Assembly: GCA_010093485.1 (NCBI GenBank)
Contig: MU001501.1
Location: 947,052 to 1,011,051 of the forward strand
Direction: 5' to 3'
Source of the DNA: Karstenula rhodostoma CBS 690.94
Taxonomy: Eukaryota; Ascomycota; Dothideomycetes; Pleosporales; Didymosphaeriaceae
DNA length: 64,000 nt
The notes beneath the pieces are model-generated. The model searched no databases, was not told the DNA's origin, and worked only from the letters and a program-made list of their open reading frames with translations. The position numbers and the translations under genes were made by a program. Numbering within the stretch: position 1 is the stretch's first letter; each line of letters begins with the position of its first letter. This document shows, in pieces, positions 30,838 to 41,748 of this stretch.

Positions 30838-32607
30838 ACTCCCGCACACTCCCAAGGTCAATAGATGGACAAGGATAGAATCGTAGTCGTGGAAGGACAA
30901 GGACGAGCGTGGATAGCCCGGTCGCGGCTGCTGTCGTCGGTACTTTTGTCGTCGGGTCGCAATGCTTCTCTGCCCAATGATGGCAGCCGGAGGTCAGCTC
31001 AAGCCTCCGCACCTAGCTCGAGTCTCAACCGTGTCAAAATGTCTCGCACAAGCCCTCTCTTTCAATATCGAGCTCGGTGGTGTTCGTACGCAGAATCCAC
31101 AGCCAATGTCGTCGTGTCGGTGGTCAAAAAAGCAGAGTGGGAGGAGCGTTTCGAGGAAAAGCGGCACGTTGCACGTCTTGTCTGCGACGACCCTTGCACC
31201 CGCCCTACCCAAGTTGTTCCATGCATCCCCGATGCCGGGGTCTCCATATCGCAATTTAAGATTGGCGTGCCTGGTGCATTCATTCATCGGAACACACGTG
31301 CGCATGTTTGCGTGCGCATCATGAGTTACCCCAAGCCAGGACCTGCGAAATGACTCTGCCATCTTCCATGGCGATTCTACGACCAAGCTCACTGCCACCG
31401 CGCCGCGAAATCGAACATGGCATCGTAACCCTCAAGATGCGGCGTGGACGACGCAAGGACCAACCAACATCGCACATTCACAGGGTCGTCCACGCAGGAT
31501 GACACATGCGCCCAGGCCAGCTCGTCACTCCAATCAGCTGCTCCTTCGCCAGCCAACCCGCTGCATTGCGTTTCAGCCGTCCGCATTCACACGCCGTGTG
31601 CAGGCAGCATGCTTTGATGAAAACCCCCCAAAACAACCCTTTTACGTTTTGAGAAGCGTTGGACCCTTTTGGACAGAGATCGTTATCAAAACTACCCGAT
31701 TCAGCACGCGACCGCAATAGTCGGCGAGGCTAACGAAGGCCCCGGGGCTGTCGACAGCACGTGGACACATGCTCCACCGGGGTACACCGGATTTGCACGG
31801 GGTTGTCTATCAGAGCTCGCAGAATCAAGGCGAGCTATTAGCTAACCTTGTCGGATTTTGAAGCAGGTCCACAGATCGTAGTTCGAACCCCTCACTAGTA
31901 ATTGCGCAATGTTGACTGCCCGTCGACCATACCACATTGGCCATTCGTTCACAGTTCGAACGTTCCGCTTGGCGTTCTTGCCTTGCAGCCATTGCAGCGA
32001 CGCTGTTGTGGTGTGCTTGTTTGGACGCTTGCGTTCTGACCTATGTTGGCCAACACCCTACCTACACAGTACACTGTTCCGAGCCGCAAAAACAAATCTG
32101 GCGCCGCCGCATTGATGGCTCGTTAGGCCACAGTCTAAAGATTGACCTTTACGTATACCGCAATCTCAGGGCACAAAGAAACAGGAAAAAGAAAGATCAA
32201 GCAGACTTGGGCAGTACTGTTGCGCAGCAAGCAAGAGCGCGGATTGTTGTCAAGCAAGCCTGAGCACAACATCAGCACAATTGTCTCACGTCATTGTCGG
32301 GCACAAAATATCAGCACAACTGTCTCACGTCATTGTCGAGCATAAAGCCAGGTCTCGATTTCATCTCGGGAGTCGACAACATCGACTCGGTTGCGCAAGT
32401 ACACGCGATCAACAAAGCAGTAGTCAGTCCAAAGTCGAGGTAAGGGCACAATCAGACATATTTCCATAGAGGAGAGGACAAGAGGTATATCAAGTCGACG
32501 AGAATTCACTCTGAAGCGTATCACCCACATCTTCTATTTCATATCTTTCAGTCCATTGGGTACCACACTCCATCTAAATCCAACGCTCCGAAACTCTCCT
32601 CACAATC
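30838..32607. other. Gene-poor region
   Basis: 1.8 kb upstream of the Ras gene. Overlapping ORFs on all frames, none with domain features. A 39-bp tandem duplication near the right end is listed separately. Confidence 0.4.
32271..32348. repeat. Tandem duplication of a 39-bp unit
   Basis: 32271-32309 and 32310-32348 are adjacent direct copies (ATCAGCACAA, then TGTCTCACGTCATTGTCG). The clear differences are T/C at the 11th base, G/A in GTCGGG versus GTCGAG and C/T in CACAA versus CATAA; all are transitions. Confidence 0.85.
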
Positions 32608-32901
32608 ATGTCGCCAACGTATTTCTGGCAAGGCCGCGGTGTGAACATAGCTTTTTATGGTAGCTTGATTGTATCCTTCCTAATCACCACTGTCCCCGAA
32701 AAGCAAGTCTTACGAAACAAATGGACAAAACATGCAGAAAAGCTCTCCAAATGGCTCGTTGAAGATAATCCTGTAGGCCTTGCAACAGTTCTTGTCATTT
32801 GGATTGCACAAGTTCAAATCACTTCGGCAGACAGAATACGAACCCCTAAAGTCAAAGACGCGGCCCCGTACCGACGAATATATCGAGGATGGGAGACATG
32901 A
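32608..32901 (+). CDS. Possible small membrane protein
   Basis: ATG-initiated ORF of 97 aa. The N-terminal half has a hydrophobic segment (VNIAFYGSLIVSFLITTVP) then a charged helix (KQVLRNKWTKHAEKLSKWLVED). After that point the reading frame is doubtful. A 40-nt GTAGGC...AAG segment (32773-32812), if spliced, switches in phase to a hydrophilic frame running to 33025 (FKSLRQTEYEPLKSKTRPRT). That intron would be unusually short and has no clear branch point. Which ending is correct cannot be decided here. No family recognised. Confidence 0.3.
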   Translation: MSPTYFWQGRGVNIAFYGSLIVSFLITTVPEKQVLRNKWTKHAEKLSKWLVEDNPVGLATVLVIWIAQVQITSADRIRTPKVKDAAPYRRIYRGWET

Positions 32902-33025
32902 ATATCACTCCCGAATGACACTCCCTCGCACGCCTCCACGAACAAGGAACGAGGCATCCAGAAAGACACCAACACCGACCATGAGTGAAAGAGTGTCAAA
33001 CCAAGACAAAGTACTTCATCAATGA

Positions 33026-33743
33026 CGAGGGTGAGGAGGAAATATATAGGTAGATGGAGAATGATATTGATGAATAGACAGAGGAAGACACGATAGCATC
33101 ACGAAGGAACGGAAAGCTGTGAGGAAAGACGAAGGGAGAATCGCAAGATTCTGAACTTTTGAGGACTCTACATAGAGATGATGCTGTAGGAAGTATAAAA
33201 TGAAGGTACAGTCTTCACGACAAAGACGATCCCTCGCAAAGATGATACACGGGGCATGTTTGGTTACATGTAATCTTTTGGTGCAAACAACTGACCCTCA
33301 TTCTTCAGACTGTGACGCTGACGACGACGGCTCGTGGGCCTGCCGAAGTTCAAGGGCGTGATGTTGGCGAACGGTATAACAAACGGTGGTGATAGTCGCA
33401 TAAGGGTAGAAGAGCATAGGGAGATATTTGCTTGCAAGCTTTAATAGCGCCGTTTTACGCTTGTAGCCTCAGACGCAATGAATTGTTGAGCGCAGCCTTG
33501 TCAAGATGAATGGAGCGTGTGCATAGATGCTATCTGGTATTTCTTCTTGATATTACGTCAAGTGAAGGCAAAAGTAAAGGTGAGGGGGTGCGTTATCGCG
33601 GTAACTACAAAGCCGCTAGCGCCTTGTTCTGTCTCTGCCTTCACTTGAAAGGTGCTCCTTCTACTTTTGTTCTCACCAACGTTTTACTCAACCCCATCTT
33701 CTGGCGCCAGCTCCAGAATCTGCCCCGCCATCCTCAGCTTAAC
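33026..33743. other. Intergenic region
   Basis: No supported feature. Purine-rich stretches around 33040-33140 (GAGGAGGAAATATATAGG, GAGGAAAGACGAAGG). Confidence 0.4.
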
Positions 33744-34752
33744 ATGGGCCAGTCTTTGGAGCGTCTGTTCAAATTCGACAGCATGATTGACATAGCAACA
33801 GCAAACTCTACCGACCGAGCGTTATATCTGAAAAAGATGTCTAGTGAGAACGAAACTCCACCCGGAACGACAATGGGAACACCAATGAAGTCTGCCGACA
33901 AGTCTTCTTCCATCAAAAACTCGTCCGTACAGTGTTTCCTAGATGACGCGTCATCCAACAACACTTCTGTGGCCACTCCCGAGGATGCTCCAATGGTTCC
34001 TGCAGCATGGACAAGCTTCGTGGCCAAACAAGTCTTCGAGTAAGCATTGACCACTACCAGCGTCAGATTCCGCAACTGACCGTCCAAGTTTCTCCGATAA
34101 TATCGTTCAATTGAAAGTGGGCGAGACATGTATTCTCATCAAAACCCACGAGAAAGCGCTCTGCCAGTCTTCGAGGTTCTTCCAAACCGCGCTCAAGAAA
34201 GAGTAGTACAACGAGCGAAAACATCTAAAGGTGGTCGATCTCACCGACGACAAAGCCGAGCTGGTACATGGGTACATCACCTGGCTATATACTCAGAAGT
34301 TCCCTATGACCACCGTCGACGTTGGCATGGCTGAGGCTTACGTCTTCGGTGAGAAGATCATGGACAAGAAGTTCAAGAACATGGTTCTCGACACGATGAT
34401 GACTAAAACGATCCCCACAAAACGTTTGGCAGCGGTTGCAAACTGTATCTACAAAGGAACCGTCACAACGTCCCCTGCCCGACTCCTGGTGGCCAGGATC
34501 ATTGCGGAGCTAGCCCAGAAGGGTGATGATTGGAACCTCGTCTTCACAAAGCTCAAGAGGGAGCCGCTCGCGGCTGTCATGAAGGCGATGGTTGAAGTTA
34601 GGCGTGCACCACTCACCCAGAGCTGGCTGGTGTACAAAGGAAGATATTTGGAAGAGGAAGAGACGATACTTCGTTTCAGAGCTTCCAACATATGCGTATG
34701 TCTCACAGCAGGATCACTTGCGCAGGCACGATACATTCACGATCCTCTCTAA
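33744..34752 (+). pseudogene. BTB/POZ-domain gene with an in-frame stop
   Basis: Exon 1 33744-34039 and exon 2 34089-34752, joined by a 49-nt GTAAGC...AAG intron with a CTGAC branch point. The BTB fold starts FSDNIVQLKVGETCILIKTHE, continues ALCQSSRFFQTALKKE, then meets TAG at 34204-34206. Beyond it the frame resumes YNERKHLKVVDLTDDKAELV and GYITWLYTQKF and stays open to 34752. In fungal BTB proteins this site normally carries Trp (the EW before VVDLPDD), so a TGG to TAG change explains the stop. No intron can remove it: the only GT-AG there spans about 30 nt. A Ser/Thr-rich N-terminal region of ~90 residues precedes the BTB. A product, if made, would end inside the domain. Confidence 0.75.
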
Positions 34753-37700
34753 GTCTTGACTACTGCGGTTAGATGAATTTCTCGACCAGCCGAGCCACTC
34801 CGAGCCAGGCAGAGTTATTCAAACGGTGGGGCAAGTACTTCCATGTGGGTCTTACTTCTAAGGCGCAATAATGCGAGATGCGTGAGTTTGGCACATAACC
34901 TACATTGAGCTTATGATAGGCAACGCAATCTGTGCTCCTCAATAAAGTAACTCGAAAGTATGATTCAACATGGTGAATGTTGATCAAGACGGAAGACCAC
35001 CAATGCAATATGTGATGAGAAGCAACAGCGTACAGCTCGAAGGTAAATGCATGTATTAGCTTCGATTAAGCACCGACAAACCGTTCTGACCGCCGCCCGT
35101 TGGCGCAATGTTCCACACTGCACGTCGATGTTCTGGTTTCTCCTTCTCACCACCAATATTCGTCATCTCACCCTTCATTAACCTCCCATTAACCCCTCCA
35201 TAACGCTGCAATGGCCCACAAACAAACCACTGTGAACGATGCCTATCATCACACCACCGTGATCAAAGTCGGCTTGTACAGTGGCGCATCCTGCGCGCTG
35301 AGCACAGAACTACAAAAGTTTAAGCGTGAACGGAACGCGCGGTCAGTCAGAGTCATCGGATTCGACGCAAGCTATACTGGTCCAGGATAGCCGGAATGAA
35401 GTTATCGAGGGGATGAGCTGGGTGACGGGCATGAAGAAGCTGAGCGGGGGGGGAGGAAAACCAATGTAAGCGCGCTTGGAGCTGGTCCGCAACGTAGGTT
35501 GTCATAATTTGGATGATAGAAGTGATTGGGGTATGGCGCGACGGTGGAGGTATTCGCTTTTGGGAGTAAAACGGTGAGACACTTGACCATGGTTCGTAGG
35601 AAGTTTGAGTTGTTAGTTACGCCGACGCCGTAAAGGAATGGCATTGAAATGTAGACCCAGGTTCGCCAATTGCAACAATATGCGCAAGCATGTTCCCCTT
35701 CGGAATGTCTAGTCCTTACGTTGCGAGTCTTCTTCTAGGCGCGGACATGATTGAATTCAACTTCGCTGCGCTATGCGGTAGAATGAAGAAGAGAAGAGTG
35801 ACGATCCATGCCTGTCGAGAGAGAGCGGCGCGGAAACGGCGCGGCAGGAAAGCCCTACATGTTCAGCGTTGATGAGGACGAACCATGATCCCTTGGTGAA
35901 GAGCGCATGGACTCTGCTATTTCAAAATAGCTGGTGAATCCTGGGCTATCATAGAAGCTGTGAGGTTTTCGGATTGTTCAGAATACACTCGAGTAATGGG
36001 GAACGAAAAGGAAACTCTCGGAGTAATCGTGATACACTTGTAGTGCGTCGTAGTCACGAATCGCACGACGGCTCGCGGAGGAACGACTTACCGCGGGAGG
36101 TAGAGTTTGAGTTTGACAAGCCGTGCACCCAAGGCGCCGTATTGCGGGAGCCTGATGTGGCAGGGTTCACAAAGGAGGAGCTGATCAGTGGCGTTCTTAG
36201 CACGATGGGGGTCAGCCTGCTCCAGTCCCCATTATCTGTCGACTGCGAGGAGATCCTGAACCCTTTAGGAAGCCGATTCCAATCGACCTTCTTTCGCGTA
36301 GGCTATCTCACGGCTGACACGATCGTCTGAGCTGCAAGAAGAGTCGTAGGCAGCCATTCGAGATGCTGGAACTCCCGTCCAATGTAAACGGAGCTACCCA
36401 TACTCCGTACAGCGATGCGCAATCAAAGAGATTTCGCGGTGTTGCGTGTTGCTAACGTCGGCACTGCCACAGACGACCTGTGGTACTCAGACGCCGAGTA
36501 ACTTGGCGCTGACCTATCAGAAACACACTGTAATGTTCCTAGATGCTTGGGGTTGCAATCGAGGTTTGAGTTGGATCGATGGCTGTGGGGTCGCACCAAT
36601 TTCTATCAGGCTTTCCTCGAACCATGGACACCCAATTCAAAGCGCTGGCTTGCGACAGAAACTCAGGCGCCAGATCGCATACACATCGATTTGCGTTTGG
36701 CATTGGCTGCGGGATGTATGCAGGATATCATCTGGCGCGTAAAACCCTGTACACCGTGTTCTTACGTCTAATTGCCTCAGTCCATGTTCTGCTTGCTGAT
36801 GGCGAAAAGGGACACGATCAATACGTCGGGGGTTGAAGGCCCCAAGAGTTGTTCTTTTTGCTACAAGGAACGGATACAAAGCTCAGTTACTGGAGTTGGT
36901 TGGGGAGGTGTTGATGAGGACAAGTTGAGTTTAATGTCTCTCGGTGGGCTGTGGCGGTGCGCGTGGCTGGGTGTGGCTTCCAAATGTCAAAAAGAAAGGT
37001 CGATGTTACCCGACAACCTGTGGAAGTGCTCAACTTTCGATTTCACTCCCTCTTCATCTCCAAATGAGCACGAAATGGTTGTCCATCGATTTTGTGAACA
37101 ATTTAGCCTGAGAACAAGCTCTGAATTCACGTGACGGAGCCTAGACCCGGGTGGGGATCCTTCTTCCGTCCTGTGTCTCAGGTACGGTCTGAGCATCGTT
37201 TCAAAAATACCCAGGCAGACGCGATCTACGAAAACACAGGAAAATCATCCTAGCTCTGGGGGATAAGCCTTCACTAGCTACGATCTCGAAAGGCACCAGA
37301 ATATTGTTGAGCGGCTCTTAGTCGAGCAACATTGCAAAGATACAAGCCATGCCCTGATCGTAAGTTGTCCTACCAGGTTGACTTGATAGCTCGTAGCTTG
37401 TCAGCACGTTCCGTCCAGCCTCTCTAAGCCAGCACGCGCTTCAGTGTCTCTCACAGAAGTGACGGGCTGAGTTTGGAATTTCCCAATCCGTCCCTCTTAC
37501 GCGTCGTCATGATGAACTCCGACCCACCTGAGGCATCCCCGGACCAATCTCAGGACTTGGCAAGCTATGAGGCGGTTATCTGCAATGGTGATCTCCGTGC
37601 ACAGTTCCTTATGCGGCGGCAACGAAGTCCAGGAATCACGACCATCCGGTTTCAGTACAAGCCTCTTGTTCCAGGCATACATGATTTGCACAAGCAGTAT

Positions 37701-37915
37701 GATGCTCGTTGGCATAGCCCTCCTTGACGGCTGGTGTCCTCGTATTAAAGGCAGAGACGCCCAGGACTATTGACGGTATCCAACTGCTCCGTTCTCGAAG
37801 AACCACCAAGTCTTTCTTAATTCAAATTTTCCTTGCCACGCTCCTTTGTCGCCGGGCGACTTACTTTCTCTATCCAATTCACGATATTTGATACCCAATC
37901 TTCCAGGTAATCATC
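34753..37915. other. Degenerate, gene-poor region
   Basis: 3.2 kb with interrupted protein-like frames but no intact gene. Examples are 35212-35388 (starts MAHKQTTVNDAYHH, stops after SYTGPG), 35974-36330 (contains GFTKEELISGVLSTMG) and 36547-36771 (FELDRWLWGRTNFYQAFLEP). Frames change or stop every 100-350 bp and no splice-site combination I tried joins them. This looks like decayed coding sequence, but no family was recognised. Confidence 0.4.
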
Positions 37916-38119
37916 ATGAAATTCACCGCCGTCATCGCTGCCGTCCTTTCCATGGCGGTTGTCACCATCGCTGCGCCGGTCGCCGTTGCCGAGGCAGAGG
38001 GTACGTTTAGAAGGATCGCGGCTCATTTTCTTCATCTTACTGATCGCTTTGTAGCCCAGAACCACGGAATGTGTGTCTCGAGTGATGGCACAACGGTCAC
38101 TCAGATCACAAACTGTTAA
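37916..38119 (+). CDS. Very small secreted protein (49 aa)
   Basis: Two exons, 37916-38000 and 38055-38119, with a 54-nt GTACGT...GTAG intron. The product starts MKFTAVIAAVLSMAVVTIAA, a strong signal peptide, continues with a short alanine/valine-rich pro-like stretch and a mature part of about 20 residues (QNHGMCVSSDGTTVTQITNC) with two cysteines that could pair. The downstream exon falls in the correct frame only with this intron. A signal peptide plus a tiny Cys-containing mature region in a gene-poor stretch is the pattern of candidate effectors or small signalling peptides; there is no sequence evidence of function. Confidence 0.6.
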   Translation: MKFTAVIAAVLSMAVVTIAAPVAVAEAEGTFRRIAAHFLHLTDRFVAQNHGMCVSSDGTTVTQITNC

Positions 38120-39508
38120 ACATATTGGGAGGTGCGGCGTGCGGTCTTACCAGCCGAACAGACAGACACGCGTGTACGAGGGATGTTGGGAGAAGCGGAC
38201 CGATCCTATGATCAGCATACCATCGAGTGATTTGTGGCGGCAATGCTGAACACTTGACTTAGCCCCATGATCTGGAGACTGGACCGGTCGCAGAAGCGGC
38301 TAGGTAGATACATTGAATGAATAATAAAGATAATCTGCACCTCCAACCTCTCCTTGTGTGAAGATCCAAGCATGTATTCGGGAACTCAATCGGGCCAGTG
38401 TCATGATACAGAGGAACTCTCGCAAGGATGGTGACAATACCCCGAAGCCTGCGTCTTCATGTAGCTTGCGGCGCGTGCAGTGTTACAGCCGTCGTGTCGG
38501 TTGCGAGGCATTCGTGTAGCCTAGTCCCGATTCAGGCAATGACGTGAACACGCCTTGTTTCACTAAGACTGTTGACGCTGTCTGCCAAAACGCTAATCGA
38601 AGGCATGTCGTCTTCTGTATCAACTTTCCTGTGAATGTGTCTTCACGAGTTATGTATGGTCCATGAGCAGGTGTGAGGTCCTGGCGATCGATCGTTGACA
38701 CTGGATCGAAGTTCGAGCCTGCATTGCGTCATGGATGGGCGCACCGTGCCCCCCATGACTTTCCAGGTTTCTCGACACTATATCGCCGTGTTCTTGCTTA
38801 TTGCAGTGTCTGCAAGTTGTTGAAAAGGCGTTTGTCCTCATTGTTCTTTCACAGCCACCGAAAAACAGTCAACCCTCACGTTGCCCTAGCCCAGTATCTT
38901 CCACAAACAGCCGGAGCGGATGCGCTCCCATTATCTATTCAGTAACCCATGAACGAACTTGTGCTTCCAGCCCACCGGCTCCATGAAAGGCACTCGCCCG
39001 ATGGGAACTGCCCTAGATCATGCAAGATATGCACGACCTCGCCTTCCGTTTTCACCGGAGACATCCGGATCAGACGCGCAAACGCGTGAGTGAACAGGCA
39101 TCAATGATTGTTCTCGAGGATCTGGATGTCAACACAACTGTACTTGGCTGTGAAGTCGAATGATGAAGGGCTTTTGAGCAACAAGATGCATAGGCGTGGG
39201 CGGTTGCATGACGGTTGAAGAACACGCAGCGGAGTTCAGCAGGGCGGTTCGAGCGAGCTGTGACATCTGGGCCTGAGCGAACATGTTCTAGAAAGGAAAC
39301 CGTTGAAGAGTGGGAGGGGCGCACTTGCCGTTTGTGTTCGAACGAAAGCACGGCAGGCGCAACGCGCTGACCTGGCCACCCAGCTCTCAACAAACTGAAC
39401 CCCGCCTCATTTTTCTCTACCGATACTTTGCACAGCCCGTGAACAACACTCGGCCTTGTTCAACCCGATTGAAAATACACCCACAAGAACGACCGCTACT
39501 TTGGCGTC
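38120..39508. other. Intergenic region
   Basis: 1.4 kb. Short ORFs only; the last ~150 bp (39380-39508) probably form the leader of the next gene. No repeat or RNA gene recognised. Confidence 0.4.
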
Positions 39509-41688
39509 ATGCTCGAGAAAAGCGGCGCTGGCGGCTGGCGTAAGAGAAGTGAGTGGCTGCGAGGTTCCGGCATCTCTCTCACATACGCATACTCATCACC
39601 TGTTCTCTAGTACATTCTCGACCCGGTGCTACAAAATTGAATCCCGAAGACCGCGCCTTACCCGAAACAGATACGGACAGCCTCCGTCCATCGTCAGAGC
39701 GGTCGAACTGGAGGAGTACCTTCCACAGCCGCCCAGGAACACCCAGCAGAGCCCCAACACCGACTATCTTCCAGTTCGACACGGACGGTGTCCGCCGGGA
39801 GATTACCCTGGATGTGCCCAGCCCGCGCAAAGCGACAAAACCTAAGCTAGCACGTTATCTGACAGGCTACCTAGCAATCAAAGATCCATCAAAGGAACCT
39901 GAATTTGGCGAGCCATGGTCTGAGATGCTACCATGCTCTAGAGAATACGTGGATCCTATGGTCTCTCTTCAATCTGTCTTTTCGCATATGACAACCAACC
40001 CATCTTGCCCTATACCACTCCACTACAACAACGGCATCTTCCGCGTATTCGAAGACTATCGCAAGATCAGGGAAGAGAAGGAACGTTTGGACAATCTCCT
40101 GCACGAGACTTTTGAAGGATATCGAGCGGCAGAGAGATTTTACGATAAAGCAGAGGCTGAATACCAAGCAGAGATTCGTCGACTCGAGCTTCTCATTGCT
40201 CGCGGTACATCTGGCATGGATGGGTAAGCGGTTGCCTGTGCGTTACGAAGATAATTCTTAACTAAGTGATGCAGTATGATCAAGGCAAGGAGCGACTCTA
40301 CTGTGAAGAGAACGCGAACTCACAGGAAGACAATGTCTGAGAATCCTACACCAGCATCTTTCGAGAATATGCCCATGGCACAGCTGGATGAGCAGATCCG
40401 CATGCGGAGTCAACAAGGTATGTACACGTATTGAGGATGACAAACGTCGAGGGCGTCTGCACTTCGAATTGCAGGATAGTCAGGTACTATCAAAGTTTCT
40501 CGGCTCTCTACGGACCAACTGACCATCATCACAGTTCTCCTGCATAGGCCAGTATCTCCATCTAGCAAGATGGCAATGTTATCTAGACGCTTGGAGAACG
40601 CTCAGTCTACGAGCGACTTCATTGTCGGCACGCCGCCGACCCAGGACAAAAAGGTCACATTGTCCCGCAAAGTACAAAGCGAGCTAAACCTTGCGCGCCT
40701 TGGAGACCCTGCCATTGACGGCTCAGTCCCGCGCTCGGTCGACTCGGGGTTTTCGGGTAACGGCGACCCATTGCCAGATGAAGTGGACCCTCTTTCGGTC
40801 ATGGTGGAGCCTGCGATCGACCTGGAGGCATTTGTGGCCTTGAAGGAGCTTGGAAGTTTGGTTGCACGGAAGCGAGGGATTGATACAAACAAATTCTTAA
40901 CGGGACTGATGCAACTTTATTCCATGGTTCCGGAAAATGCTGGACACGGGCCCAGCTATGAAACTCCCGGCGAAGAGATCAACATGAGCCGCTTGTATGC
41001 TGCAGAGAAAACCATCCAAGTTCCATCCACCCCGGAGCGCACCGTGCGGCACGTTCGCTCACAGCCTTTACTCGGATCTGCTCAACGCTCCCAAAGACAT
41101 TTCTCGTTCGAACCAGGAGATGACCAGCTCGCGGCGCTCGGAAGAGAGCTGGAAGCGCATGAGACAGAGGGCTCATCTAATTCCAACGAAGTCGACGCAG
41201 CTTCCGGTGGACACGCGATACCTTCACAAAGTGATGTATCGCGCAACGCGGATATGCAGAAGCCATCTAAGATACCATCTCCGATACAACGACCAGGGCT
41301 GGAGAGCATTCGGCGCGAAAGTTCAAGCTCCAGCGTAAGAACTGTGCTGCAAAAACCAGACACGGAAGAGCGACGCAACAGTCGGGCGAGTGTGCTAACT
41401 GCATTTCGTCAAGACTCTATCGGAAGCTTGCGGCCTGTTACGCAGAGCAGGAGTAGTTCCGTGCATACCTTAGGACACGGTGAGGGGCATTCGTCTGGTT
41501 CTACTGGCAGCTTCGGGGTGCGACGCAGTTTCGCAGCTATGGCTGCAGTCAGAGCAGTTGATCAGGCGGACAGCTCGATGCCCAAAACCATTGCAGCCCA
41601 GTCGGCTTCGATTTCTCCCGCCTTGAGGTCATCCGTACGAGCGAGTCGTCTATCCGAAAAGGCACAGATGGAGAATGAGTACCTATGA
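39509..41688 (+). CDS. Coiled-coil, Ser-rich hypothetical protein
   Basis: Four exons: 39509-39548, 39611-40223, 40275-40417 and 40535-41688, 649 aa. The introns (62, 51 and 117 nt) have GTGAGT, GTAAGC and GTATGT donors and all keep frame. Short exon 1 gives MLEKSGAGGWRKR. Exon 2 carries a region around SMLPCSRE-like EMLPCSREYVDPMV and FRVFEDYRKIREEKERLDNLL, then a coiled coil ending RRLELLIARG. A basic linker (KARSDSTVKRTRTHRK) follows, and exon 4 holds LSRRLENAQSTSD, a helical LEAFVALKELGSLVARKRG and a long Ser/Arg-rich disordered tail. No enzyme domain. The stop at 41686-41688 is followed in frame by 20 more sense codons. Confidence 0.75.
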
Positions 41689-41748
41689 CAGCATCTGGAG
41701 GAGGCCAAACCACCACAAGATGTACCATACCAATTTGAGAAGCCAGGT

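Noticed and set aside
31855..31900. tRNA-like T-loop (GTTCGAACCCC)
   Set aside because: The five-base stem around the loop does not pair and no acceptor or anticodon arm could be drawn on either strand.
32271..32348. CRISPR-like direct repeats
   Set aside because: Two adjacent copies without spacers in a eukaryotic genome; it is a simple tandem duplication.
34200..34232. Intron removing the TAG in the BTB gene
   Set aside because: The only GT-AG pair there is about 30 nt and starts after the stop has begun, so it cannot restore the frame.
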